This document shows positions 14,798 to 21,380 of a DNA stretch of 21,451 nucleotides, one piece after another (the stretch's first letter is position 1; every line of letters starts with the position of its first letter). The DNA is from a virus. The notes under the pieces are model-generated. The model was not told where the DNA came from and ran no database searches. It saw only the letters and a list, made by a program, of their open reading frames with translations. The stretch is from positions 1 to 21,451 of IMG/VR virus record IMGVR_UViG_3300044843_000333, one strand, 5' to 3'. The position numbers were made by a program, and so were the translations under genes.

Positions 14798-15130
14798 ATG
14801 TCACTGCTTACCGCATTCTGTGCCGCCGCGTCCGCGTCAGCGGGCGCAATCATCGGTTTTGAGAGCTTGACCATCGGCACGGGCGCGGCTGTGAATGCCG
14901 TCATTTCCGAGCTCGTCACCGGCGCGACAATGATCGACATTGGAGACGACAAAGCGCAGACGCTGGAAGCGGTTGTCAGAAAGTCCGACTGGATCACCTC
15001 CTACGCGGCCACTGGGACATCCTACATCGGCAAGACGGCGACGGCGCGCGGGTTGCGGCTGAGGGTCGCCAGCGTCTCAATCGGCGCGGGATTTGTGCGG
15101 TTGACACTGGAAGATGAGCGACGCGCATAA
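14798..15130 (+). CDS. Probable head-tail completion (stopper-like) protein
   Basis: 110 residues. After a small-residue N-terminus (LLTAFCAAASASAGAIIG) the protein reads as a run of beta strands: ESLTIGTGAAVNAVISE, TLEAVVRKSD, a turn, then GLRLRVASVSIGAGFVRLTLED. A VVRKSD-type strand before a final RLTLED strand resembles small head-completion or FII-like joining proteins of siphoviruses, and the position between coat and tail genes fits. The hydrophobic N-terminus is alanine-rich and not a convincing membrane segment. Assignment rests on fold impression and context. Confidence 0.5.
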   Translation: MSLLTAFCAAASASAGAIIGFESLTIGTGAAVNAVISELVTGATMIDIGDDKAQTLEAVVRKSDWITSYAATGTSYIGKTATARGLRLRVASVSIGAGFVRLTLEDERRA

Positions 15131-15146
15131 CTGATAGCGATAACCC

Positions 15147-15174
15147 TTGCGCAAGGCTTGGGTTTTGGTATCTT
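15147..15174 (+). promoter_or_regulatory. Promoter candidate, leaderless spacing, for the ligase gene
   Basis: TTGCGC (15147-15152), 16 bases, TATCTT (15169-15174), then six bases to ATG 15181. The -35 lies in a perfect 12-base palindrome, CCTTGCGCAAGG (15145-15156), a possible operator. The TTCGC extension is missing, so this promoter may be controlled differently from the others. Confidence 0.5.
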
Positions 15175-15180
15175 TCGCGC

Positions 15181-15711
15181 ATGGCAGCGCAGCTTCTCAC
15201 CTCCGACATTCCCGCCGATCCGACAGGATGGTGGATTTCCGAAAAATATGATGGAGTCCGCGCGATATGGACCGGCTCGAAACTGCTCACCCGCAACGGG
15301 AAGAATCTTAATCCGCCCGCATGGTTCACCACCGGCTTGCCACACTGCCGACTTGATGGCGAACTATGGATGGGGCGGCAATCCTTTGACCAGCTTGTTA
15401 GCACCATCCAGCGCAAGGATTCGGATTGGAGCGGCGTGCTTTACATGGTCTTTGACTTGGCCGACGCTGGCACGTTCGAGGACCGCCAAGACTCGCTCCA
15501 CGCGTTGCGGCTGCATCACCCTGCCTATAAGGTCATACATCGCCCGTGCTTTGGCGCTGCCGAGCTTGACGCCGCCGAGCGCGACATCGTTGACGCCGGC
15601 GGTGAAGGCCTCGTCATACGCCGCCCAGGCTGCCTTTATCGCCCGGGCCGCATTGGCGATGTGGTCAAGGTCAAGCGGCTTGTTGCCGACGTTGACCGCT
15701 GGCAGGGTTAG
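15181..15711 (+). CDS. ATP-dependent DNA ligase, adenylation domain only
   Basis: 176 residues. Nucleotidyltransferase motifs in order: motif I EKYDGVRA with the AMP-accepting Lys22, motif Ia-like TRNGK at 37-41, motif III LDGELW at 58-63, motif IIIa VFDLA near 90, motif IV GEGLVIR at 141-147, motif V VVKVKR at 161-166. The protein ends ten residues after motif V, so the C-terminal OB domain with motif VI is absent; even minimal Lig E-type ligases of about 230-280 residues have it. The remaining space before the next gene is 31 bases, so no lost domain is hidden there. It may be an OB-less ligase, an adenylated-intermediate enzyme needing a partner, or a truncated remnant under its own promoter. 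Confidence 0.85.
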   Translation: MAAQLLTSDIPADPTGWWISEKYDGVRAIWTGSKLLTRNGKNLNPPAWFTTGLPHCRLDGELWMGRQSFDQLVSTIQRKDSDWSGVLYMVFDLADAGTFEDRQDSLHALRLHHPAYKVIHRPCFGAAELDAAERDIVDAGGEGLVIRRPGCLYRPGRIGDVVKVKRLVADVDRWQG

Positions 15712-15736
15712 ACTTTCGCCAGCGGCGTCCTAAGAT
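15708..15736 (+). promoter_or_regulatory. Late promoter element, leaderless spacing, GTG start
   Basis: TTAGAC (15708-15713), 17 bases, TAAGAT (15731-15736), then six bases to GTG 15743. The stretch GACTTTCGCC resembles GACATTCGCC of the conserved copies, and TTCGC is 11 bases before the -10 as in those copies. The ligase stop codon lies within the -35. Confidence 0.52.
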
Positions 15737-15742
15737 GGGCGC

Positions 15743-16510
15743 GTGCTTACAGCGAAGATCGACCGGCCGAAACTTGAGGCCTCCCTGAAACGGGCGGCGA
15801 AAGCGTTTGGCGAAACGTCCGCGCAATCCGTTGTTAGATGGGGTGTCTCAGTCTGCCGTGACCTGGCGGTACAGACGCAGGCTTTCGGCTCCAACAGATT
15901 CGGCGGCAAGGGTAAAAAATCCCGCCCGTCTCAATCCGGCAGCGGGAACAACCATGTCGATACGAGTTTCGCGAAGGGCTTGCAAGAGGGCGCAATCGTC
16001 TCCGACGCTTTCAATGTCATCATGATCGTGCCAGCCGTCGGCCCGAAAAACAAGAAGGGCTTGCGCACGCCTGGCGAGGTCAACGACTGGATAGAGATGA
16101 ACCGCACGCGGCGACGGGCGCGAACAGCCAAGCTCGCGATTGAGGACCGCAAGGTATGCACGGAGGCTGTCTTCAAAGCAGCCATGAAGATCCGATTCAA
16201 GAACGCCGGCATGGCGAAAGGCGGATGGCTCGGGGCGGGCATGGTCATTGCGAGAATGCAATCCGGCACGGAGCGAATCAACATCGGCAAGAACTTCCTC
16301 AGCTACGCCCAAAAGCATTCCAACTACGGCACCGCCAAGCCACCGATGAACGGCTACTCTCCAACCGCGGAAATGTTCAACCGCGTAAGGCATTCCGGCG
16401 CGCGCACCGTCCTATCCGACAAGGCGAAAAACGCGGCCATAGAATGGGGGCTGCGCAAGACTCTAACGTGGTACAAGAAAGCAACCAAGCAAGCACTGGA
16501 TAAAGTATGA
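15743..16510 (+). CDS. Probable tail-completion / head-tail connector protein
   Basis: 255 residues from a GTG start, chosen because it matches the promoter spacing and the protein begins at once as a basic helix (MLTAKIDRPKLEASLKRAAK). Rich in Lys and Arg throughout; the end is helical (KAKNAAIEWGLRKTLTWYKKATKQ). The order of a basic 200-250-residue protein followed by a tail-terminator-like protein and tail tube is that of tail-completion (lambda gpZ-like, HK97 gp10-like) proteins. It overlaps the next gene by ATGA. No diagnostic motif. Confidence 0.5.
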   Translation: MLTAKIDRPKLEASLKRAAKAFGETSAQSVVRWGVSVCRDLAVQTQAFGSNRFGGKGKKSRPSQSGSGNNHVDTSFAKGLQEGAIVSDAFNVIMIVPAVGPKNKKGLRTPGEVNDWIEMNRTRRRARTAKLAIEDRKVCTEAVFKAAMKIRFKNAGMAKGGWLGAGMVIARMQSGTERINIGKNFLSYAQKHSNYGTAKPPMNGYSPTAEMFNRVRHSGARTVLSDKAKNAAIEWGLRKTLTWYKKATKQALDKV

Positions 16511-16950
16511 CAGCCGAAAGAGTAAAGCAATCGTTGAAGTCGTGGATAGAATCACAGTATCAAAATCACCCGGCATTGATCGGAATTCCCATTGTTCTCA
16601 ATGGCGAATCCGATGACGTAGAAATGCCGGTCATTGGAATCATTGACACCGCATCAAGCAACATCGAACAGGATGGAGTTGTCATGCGCGGAGTCGATCA
16701 ATTGTCGATAAACGTCGAAATGCACACCGTGCCAAGGGATAATGAGGACTTTGGCACGACCATAATCGACCACTCTCAAATTGCCGAGGATCTATACAAC
16801 ATCCTTGACGACGGCCACTGCAAGGACTTCTGTGACGGCTTCAACGGGGCCACCATTTTTGACATTCGCGTTGCCTCCCCTATCATCGAAATGCGCGACG
16901 GGAGAAGGGTTTCCGTTTTTCAAATGACCGTCATTGCATGCCCACTATAA
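16507..16950 (+). CDS. Probable tail terminator protein
   Basis: 147 residues. Typical layout of tail terminators (lambda gpU-like): an N-terminal amphipathic helix (RVKQSLKSWIESQYQ), strands carrying VDQLSINVEMHTVP, a helix AEDLYNILDDG with DFCDGFNG, and final strands ending DGRRVSVFQMTVIACPL. These proteins cap the tail tube at its correct length and join it to the head. Starts in an ATGA overlap. The gene carries a copy of the conserved promoter element at 16856-16886, encoding TIFDIR, which would serve the tail-tube gene. Confidence 0.55.
   Translation: MTAERVKQSLKSWIESQYQNHPALIGIPIVLNGESDDVEMPVIGIIDTASSNIEQDGVVMRGVDQLSINVEMHTVPRDNEDFGTTIIDHSQIAEDLYNILDDGHCKDFCDGFNGATIFDIRVASPIIEMRDGRRVSVFQMTVIACPL
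16856..16886 (+). promoter_or_regulatory. Conserved late promoter element inside the tail-terminator gene (copy 3)
   Basis: TTTTTGACATTCGC again, with TTGACA at 16859-16864, 16 bases and TATCAT at 16881-16886. A start near 16893 would give a leader of about 70 bases for the tail-tube candidate at 16962. An in-frame ATG at 16891 could give a 19-residue C-terminal peptide but is probably incidental. The element is in coding sequence yet keeps exact spacing. Confidence 0.58.
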
Positions 16951-16961
16951 CCTAAATCACC

Positions 16962-17390
16962 ATGTCAAATGCAACTGTTTTCGGAGCCGGTCAATACGGG
17001 CTCGCATCTGAAGTTACCGCCACCGGCCTGCTTGCCGGCACCATCTCTTGGGATGCTTCAAGCTCCCAGGCCACCGCGCCAAATCACATCGGCTGCGATG
17101 TGCTTTTCGCCGTCTACAATCAGAAAAAGGATGTCACCATTGACGGCGTTGTGGCAACGAAAACAACCGGACTCATTGGCAACATGGGTGCCGTGCTTAC
17201 TTTGGCGAACACCGCGCACAACGGGCGCACCAGGCTCACGGAAGGCATGAGCGATACGCCTGTTGCAAACACCGCCCTAATCGTCACATCAAGCAGCCTC
17301 AATGGCGCTGGCACGGCTTTTGAGACTGGCAAGCTGACCTGCATCTATCTGCCGTCTGTCGCTACCAATTCGCCTACACCGCTGACCTAA
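16962..17390 (+). CDS. Probable major tail (tube) protein
   Basis: 142 residues, rich in Thr, Ala, Gly and Val with few charges, reading as beta strands (AGTISWDASSSQATAP, TTGLIGNMGAVLTLAN, LIVTSSSLNGAG). Between the tail terminator and the chaperone pair, the only abundant virion protein expected is the tail tube. It is short for a tube protein but not impossible. A promoter copy in the gene upstream supports strong separate expression. No Shine-Dalgarno sequence (taaatcacc before ATG). Decoration protein is an alternative. Confidence 0.5.
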   Translation: MSNATVFGAGQYGLASEVTATGLLAGTISWDASSSQATAPNHIGCDVLFAVYNQKKDVTIDGVVATKTTGLIGNMGAVLTLANTAHNGRTRLTEGMSDTPVANTALIVTSSSLNGAGTAFETGKLTCIYLPSVATNSPTPLT

Positions 17391-17407
17391 CGCAAGCTCA
17401 ATGAAAT

Positions 17408-17983
17408 ATGAAAACCGATTACACCGGAAGGAATACACGGCAGGTAGGTGACATCAATCTGGCGTCCGCGCTGATGGCTGTCGGCATTCCGCTCGACCAT
17501 GAATGCCCCGTCAAGATCATTGACGGCGAGAATCTGGCGAGGCCTTACGCGTCATTCCGCGTCTGCGATTACTCGCCAGACGGCAGGCATCAAACCGATG
17601 CTTGCATGGGTCACTGGTCAGGCGTGCAACCGCTTCCATGCGATCATCCTTTCGCTGTTGTCGCGGAGTTCATCGCCGGTCGTCCCTCTGGAAAACTCAC
17701 GGCGGATGACTGGCTAGACTATGCCATTGACTACCTGCAATCGCACGGCGTAAGCCTGCCAGGGCTGCGGAGCATTGCTAACATTTCCGAGTTTGTCGCG
17801 ACTCTTCCAACCGCGCCAGAGTCCTATGTCTTGGCCTTTGTCGCAAACAGGCAAACATGCCTTGCGCTCTATCGCAACGCGACCAGATCGGTTTACATGA
17901 CCCGCGATGACCGGCACGCCGTCATTGATTCAACCCTGCCGAAATGGCAGCGCAACGAACTACTCTCAAGACTCCAAGGATAA
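17408..17983 (+). CDS. Hypothetical protein between tail tube and chaperone genes
   Basis: 191 residues, not recognised. The N-terminal half is compact with NLASALMAVGIPLDHECPV, then SFRVCDYSPDGRHQTDACMG, followed by a helical part (PFAVVAEFIAGRPSGKLTAD, then DWLDYAIDYLQSHG). The C-terminal 70 residues look helical (LPKWQRNELLSRLQG). Four Cys are spread without a metal-site pattern. The helical end leads directly into the chaperone gene two bases later. A tail-assembly role fits position; nothing else supports it. Confidence 0.65.
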   Translation: MKTDYTGRNTRQVGDINLASALMAVGIPLDHECPVKIIDGENLARPYASFRVCDYSPDGRHQTDACMGHWSGVQPLPCDHPFAVVAEFIAGRPSGKLTADDWLDYAIDYLQSHGVSLPGLRSIANISEFVATLPTAPESYVLAFVANRQTCLALYRNATRSVYMTRDDRHAVIDSTLPKWQRNELLSRLQG

Positions 17984-17985
17984 TT

Positions 17986-18369
17986 ATGAAACGAGACAAC
18001 CTGCTAACACTATCATGGACCGGCGCTCCGCTAGTCCACAACGGGCGCGAACTAGTCCTTTCCTACGGGCGCTTTGAGCTTCTCAAGTCGTGGGGCAACG
18101 AGCTTCTTTCAGACGCTGACACCGATCAAAGCCGCTCTCACGCTATGGGCGAGATTGCGCTTGTGTGCTGCTCTACCAAGGATGAAATCAAGGAGTTGAA
18201 TCGCATGACCGCGGACGATCGCAAAGCCGCCGTCACGGAATGGATGATCGACAACGAGGAGGCCACCGGCGATTTGTTCGAAGGCATCGAAATCCGCATC
18301 GCCGCAATCAAGGCCGCGACGGTGGAAAGCGAGACGCCGGGAAAGGAGGATGCTCGCCATGCTCCCTAG
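17986..18369 (+). CDS. Tail assembly chaperone, short form (gpG-like)
   Basis: 127 residues from ATG 17986, chosen because AAGGA lies five bases upstream, one of the few clear Shine-Dalgarno sites in the window; an earlier in-frame ATG at 17944 lies in the previous gene. Largely helical and acidic (DRKAAVTEWMIDNEEATGDL, then FEGIEIRIAAI). Location just before the tape measure gene is that of lambda G. In this class the short form is the major product and a minority of ribosomes shift into a second frame to add the T-like domain. It contains a GGGAAAG heptamer eight codons before its own stop. Confidence 0.7.
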   Translation: MKRDNLLTLSWTGAPLVHNGRELVLSYGRFELLKSWGNELLSDADTDQSRSHAMGEIALVCCSTKDEIKELNRMTADDRKAAVTEWMIDNEEATGDLFEGIEIRIAAIKAATVESETPGKEDARHAP

Positions 18370-18578
18370 CTCATCTGGAATTATTCGCGATGCGCAACCG
18401 CGTCAATGCGGATTATCTGATATGGGATTGGGACATGGCGAAGGTAATGCAGCTTTTGCACGCGGAAGGCATACGCAACAACGCGACCTATCAATGGGCG
18501 AATTTCTTCGAGCCGGAACAGGACTTGCTAGACGAGTTCGAGCGGCTGGCAAACCCTAACGAATTGGAGGACTTATGA
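17986..18578 (+). CDS. Tail assembly chaperone, frameshifted long form (gpGT-like)
   Basis: Predicted product of a -1 frameshift at GGGAAAG (18339-18345): 120 residues of the short form joined to 77 residues encoded in the -1 frame from 18345, total 197. The added part (GGCSPCSLAHLELFAMRNRV, then NADYLIWDWDMAKVMQLLHA) is protein-like and runs without stops to a TGA that forms an ATGA overlap with the tape measure gene. It has no plausible independent start: the first in-frame ATG, at 18390, has no ribosome site. The long form binds the tape measure and recruits tail-tube subunits in lambda. The frameshift is predicted, not observed. Confidence 0.75.
18339..18345 (+). promoter_or_regulatory. 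Programmed -1 ribosomal frameshift site
   Basis: GGGAAAG read as G GGA AAG in the short-form frame is exactly the X XXY YYZ pattern, and it is the heptamer of lambda genes G/T. A following AAGGAGG stretch and a possible GGAG/CTCC hairpin (18345-18348 with 18362-18365) start without the usual spacer. Confidence 0.72.
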
Positions 18579-19747
18579 TCGGATCAAAAGTTGTAATCGG
18601 TTATGACGGAAAGGCGGTGAAGCAAGGCTTTGCTGACATTAATAAGCACTCGAAGCATTTGGGCAAGGGATTGTTTAGCGCGTTCACCGGATCGTCGTTT
18701 GGAAAAGCCGTAGCCGGAATAACAGCCTTGGGCGTAGCGATAAAGGGCATAACAATGTTCAAGGAGATGGTTGATTTTTCTGGAACGCTCAACGATGTAT
18801 CATTCCAGACTGGTCTTGCTGTTGACGATGTTGTAGTTCTTGGACAGGCATTCAAAGCCGCCGGAATAGACGCAAGCATGGCGTATATGGCGATTTCCAA
18901 ACTACAAAAGAATTTGCAGGATGCCAAGGAGACCGAAATAGTTCCTCTGTCTCTAACTGATTTGAAAAAGGGCGAGACCGATATCTACAAATACAAGGAG
19001 ACGGCAAATGAGCAATACAAGGCATTGACCAAACTCGGCTTGAGCATTCGCGACCTTGACACGATGAAGCTGGATGATGCATTCTGGAAGATTGGCAAGC
19101 TCATATCCATGAAACCGAGAGGTGAGCAAGAGCAGTTAGTAAGCTCTCTTTTCGGCGCAAAACAAGGTGCTAAATTCTTAGGCGTGTTCAATGATATTGA
19201 GGCGGCCAAGAAGCGCGCCGAAAGATTCAGGGGCATCGGATTGAATTTCAAGAAGGATCAAGCCGAGCTTGACGACTTTGGCGACGCGCTTGGAGACATC
19301 CCGCTGCTGATGAACGAAATGTATAGGTCATTATACGGCGGTATGCGCCGCGTGTTTGGCAAGGACTTTGCGCTTAACTTTCTCGATAAGTGGTTTTCGG
19401 AAAAATCAATAACCGGATTTGTCAACAGGGTTTCTAACGCTTTCGATTCAATATCCAAGATGGTTAATGAGAAGGGTTTCTTTGGAGCAATTGTGGATTA
19501 CCTCAAGGACGCGTTTATTGATCTTGGAAGATACATCGGACAAGGCATCGCTGAATCAATCAAAGGTGTTATGCCGTGGTCTTTCGGAGGTGGAAAGAAA
19601 ACCGCGGGACTATCTAGCAATATGTTCAACCCCATCGCGTCTACCAGCAATGGAGATGGATACGGCGTGGAAATTCTCAAGGTTCTTGAAACATCCAAGG
19701 ACTATCTGAAAAAGATTACAAACCAAGGAACACCGCTTTTCTCATGA
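18575..19747 (+). CDS. Tail tape measure protein
   Basis: 390 residues, starting in an ATGA overlap with the chaperone long form and preceded by a clear GGAGG (18566-18570) four bases from the ATG. Early residues (KAVKQGFADINKHSKHLGKG) are a basic helix, followed by a hydrophobic segment (FGKAVAGITALGVAIKGITM) at about 42-61 and a DDVVVLGQAFKAAGID pattern typical of tape measures. A second helical hydrophobic region is FGAIVDYLKDAFIDLG. Tape measures set tail length at roughly 0.15 nm per residue, so a tail of about 58 nm is expected (inference). It is short for the class and holds no lytic transglycosylase motif. Coupled to the next gene by ATGA. Confidence 0.8.
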   Translation: MIGSKVVIGYDGKAVKQGFADINKHSKHLGKGLFSAFTGSSFGKAVAGITALGVAIKGITMFKEMVDFSGTLNDVSFQTGLAVDDVVVLGQAFKAAGIDASMAYMAISKLQKNLQDAKETEIVPLSLTDLKKGETDIYKYKETANEQYKALTKLGLSIRDLDTMKLDDAFWKIGKLISMKPRGEQEQLVSSLFGAKQGAKFLGVFNDIEAAKKRAERFRGIGLNFKKDQAELDDFGDALGDIPLLMNEMYRSLYGGMRRVFGKDFALNFLDKWFSEKSITGFVNRVSNAFDSISKMVNEKGFFGAIVDYLKDAFIDLGRYIGQGIAESIKGVMPWSFGGGKKTAGLSSNMFNPIASTSNGDGYGVEILKVLETSKDYLKKITNQGTPLFS

Positions 19748-20595
19748 GCCAATCACTGCTTTACGGAATTGCTCCTAACACTTGGAAAACCGGACCGGAC
19801 TTCTACGCCGCGCGCGATGAAACCGGCAAGTGGACTGGCGGCATAACCATCTATTGCCGCAAATTCGATTTCAAGTCCGCGCAGATTCAGGCGATTCTAA
19901 AGCGCGGCGTTCCATGCACCACGATCTATCCAGAGCTTACATCTTCATGGAGTTGGTTCTATGTCGATTCCGTCGATCACGAACACAAGCCAGGCGGGAT
20001 TACTGAAATCCGCGTCAAGTTCACCGGCACGGAAGCGGGCGCGGATGGCGAGCAGGAAGAGAAGGATCTAACGTATACGCTAAACGGGAGTCTTGTGGAA
20101 AGGTCGATACTTGAACATCCCGACGTAAAGAAGTGTTATGCGCAAGAACAATGGGGCGCGTTTTCTTTATTGCTTGACGGCACCGTGATTGTTGATCCCT
20201 TATTCCATCCAACATCCAGCTTAATTAAATTAGTATACGCAACTACCAGATCCATGTTCCACGACTTCACGGACACTGAAAGCATCAAGTGGTTCGAAAA
20301 GATTTTCCTGCAAGGTGAACGGACTTGGGAATGCGCTCAATTAGAATGGACAATGAGCGGCACCAACCTTGGCGGAATCAAGGCAGACACGCTTAAAAAA
20401 CTTGGATTTATTGACGATGACATCAAGGGCGAACCACCAACGCCGCAAGGCTGTAATTGGCGCATGATGACAGCCACCGAGTCAAGGACCGACGGAACCG
20501 AAAAATGCACATCTTCATTTTCTATCGGCTGGCTATGTTCTCCGCAAGGTACGACATGGGACGCCGACAAATACACATACAAAGTCCCGACATGA
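19744..20595 (+). CDS. Probable distal tail protein (hypothetical)
   Basis: 283 residues, unrecognised. The first 80 residues read as beta strands with aromatics (GGITIYCRKFDFKSAQI, TSSWSWFYVDSVDHEHKPGG), the middle has EIRVKFTGTEAG, and the end has several Cys (GCNWRMM, KCTSSFSIGWLCSPQG). Its place after the tape measure is that of distal-tail or baseplate hub proteins. Overlaps both neighbours by ATGA. Base composition is slightly more AT-rich than the head genes. Confidence 0.55.
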   Translation: MSQSLLYGIAPNTWKTGPDFYAARDETGKWTGGITIYCRKFDFKSAQIQAILKRGVPCTTIYPELTSSWSWFYVDSVDHEHKPGGITEIRVKFTGTEAGADGEQEEKDLTYTLNGSLVERSILEHPDVKKCYAQEQWGAFSLLLDGTVIVDPLFHPTSSLIKLVYATTRSMFHDFTDTESIKWFEKIFLQGERTWECAQLEWTMSGTNLGGIKADTLKKLGFIDDDIKGEPPTPQGCNWRMMTATESRTDGTEKCTSSFSIGWLCSPQGTTWDADKYTYKVPT

Positions 20596-21350
20596 TCCAA
20601 AAGAAAGGAAACCAGATAGGCGTTCCGCTGCCGAGTGTGGCAATCAAGGACAAGACGCCCATCACCGCGCAATGGGCAAACACCGTCAGGATTGCATTGC
20701 AGCGTCTATCAAACCGGCGCAACGATGGGATTGACGACAATGGCGTCTATTACATCACACCTCCATTCTGGCCGACGTTCTACGGCAAGCCGGATGTTGC
20801 CGGATTCTTCGTCAAGCTGTCTCACGGCGTGGTTATTGACCACGACCCAACCGAAACAGCGGCAGATGCGTTGCTCTATTACCCATGTTCTAACGAGTTG
20901 ACCGGCGCGTATCTCACGGAGTTTCAGATTGCCGACGGAGAAGGCGTGTTTGTGAAATGCACGATGCTAGAAGACTGGTCGATAGATCCCGCCACCGAAC
21001 CGGAGATTGTCATTGAAGACAAGGATATTGCGTCAACCAATCCAACATCCAGCGGAGGCGGAATCCACTATTACAAGATTGCGACGCTCGAAGAAATCGC
21101 CGGGGAGATTGTAATCACGCCGTACGCCGCCGGCAACAACATCGAACACTACCGGCAGAAAGCGGAGCAATCCGAGCAGGATGCTGCCGGCGCAGATGGT
21201 GAACTCTGGTTTTATAGGTACGGCGGCGAGGGACCGTTCAAGATCTTGGAGTGGACCAACGGAAAAATAACAACCACCGGCAACAATCTCGTCACATTCC
21301 ATTACGACGGCTGGCTGGAGATTGCTCCATACACCCCCACCGATTTTTGA
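20592..21350 (+). CDS. Probable tail tip or fibre-associated protein (hypothetical)
   Basis: 252 residues from ATG 20592 (ATGA overlap); the upstream open part in this frame is shadow of the previous gene. Begins with a conserved-looking GNQIGVPLPSVAIKDKTPIT and AQWANTVRIALQRLSNR, followed by a WPTFYGKPDVAG domain with many beta strands, a Ser/Gly linker (TSSGGGIHYYK) near residue 156 and a final strand-rich stretch. Distal tail or fibre role is inferred from position. It ends 30 bases before the last gene, in the gap that carries a promoter element. Confidence 0.55.
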   Translation: MIQKKGNQIGVPLPSVAIKDKTPITAQWANTVRIALQRLSNRRNDGIDDNGVYYITPPFWPTFYGKPDVAGFFVKLSHGVVIDHDPTETAADALLYYPCSNELTGAYLTEFQIADGEGVFVKCTMLEDWSIDPATEPEIVIEDKDIASTNPTSSGGGIHYYKIATLEEIAGEIVITPYAAGNNIEHYRQKAEQSEQDAAGADGELWFYRYGGEGPFKILEWTNGKITTTGNNLVTFHYDGWLEIAPYTPTDF

Positions 21351-21374
21351 CATTCGCACCACAAAAACTACCCT
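21344..21374 (+). promoter_or_regulatory. Conserved late promoter element, leaderless type (copy 4)
   Basis: TTTTTGACATTCGC, with TTGACA at 21347-21352, 16 bases, TACCCT at 21369-21374, and six bases to ATG 21381. It lies across the stop codon of the preceding gene and aligns base for base with the element at 8152, including the ATGGC/GTGGC start that follows. Confidence 0.6.
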
Positions 21375-21380
21375 GTCCAC

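Noticed and set aside
15158-15733. A 191-codon open frame overlapping the ligase gene
   Set aside because: It is in another frame of the ligase, rich in Arg/Pro/Ser with no motif; the ligase motifs I-V make that frame the real one.
16640-16670. TTGACA in the tail-terminator gene near its start
   Set aside because: The hexamer 16-17 bases downstream (CGAACA region) is not -10-like and the TTCGC extension is absent.
18240-18344. A start at 18240 for the second chaperone frame
   Set aside because: The residues before the slippery site in that frame (RRFVRRHRNPHRRNQ) are shadow-like Arg/His runs; only the part after GGGAAAG is protein-like.
19042-19077. TTGAGCATTCGC and TTGACA in the tape measure gene resembling the late element
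   Set aside because: One extra base breaks the core, and no TAnnnT follows at the fixed distance; explained by coding LSIRD.
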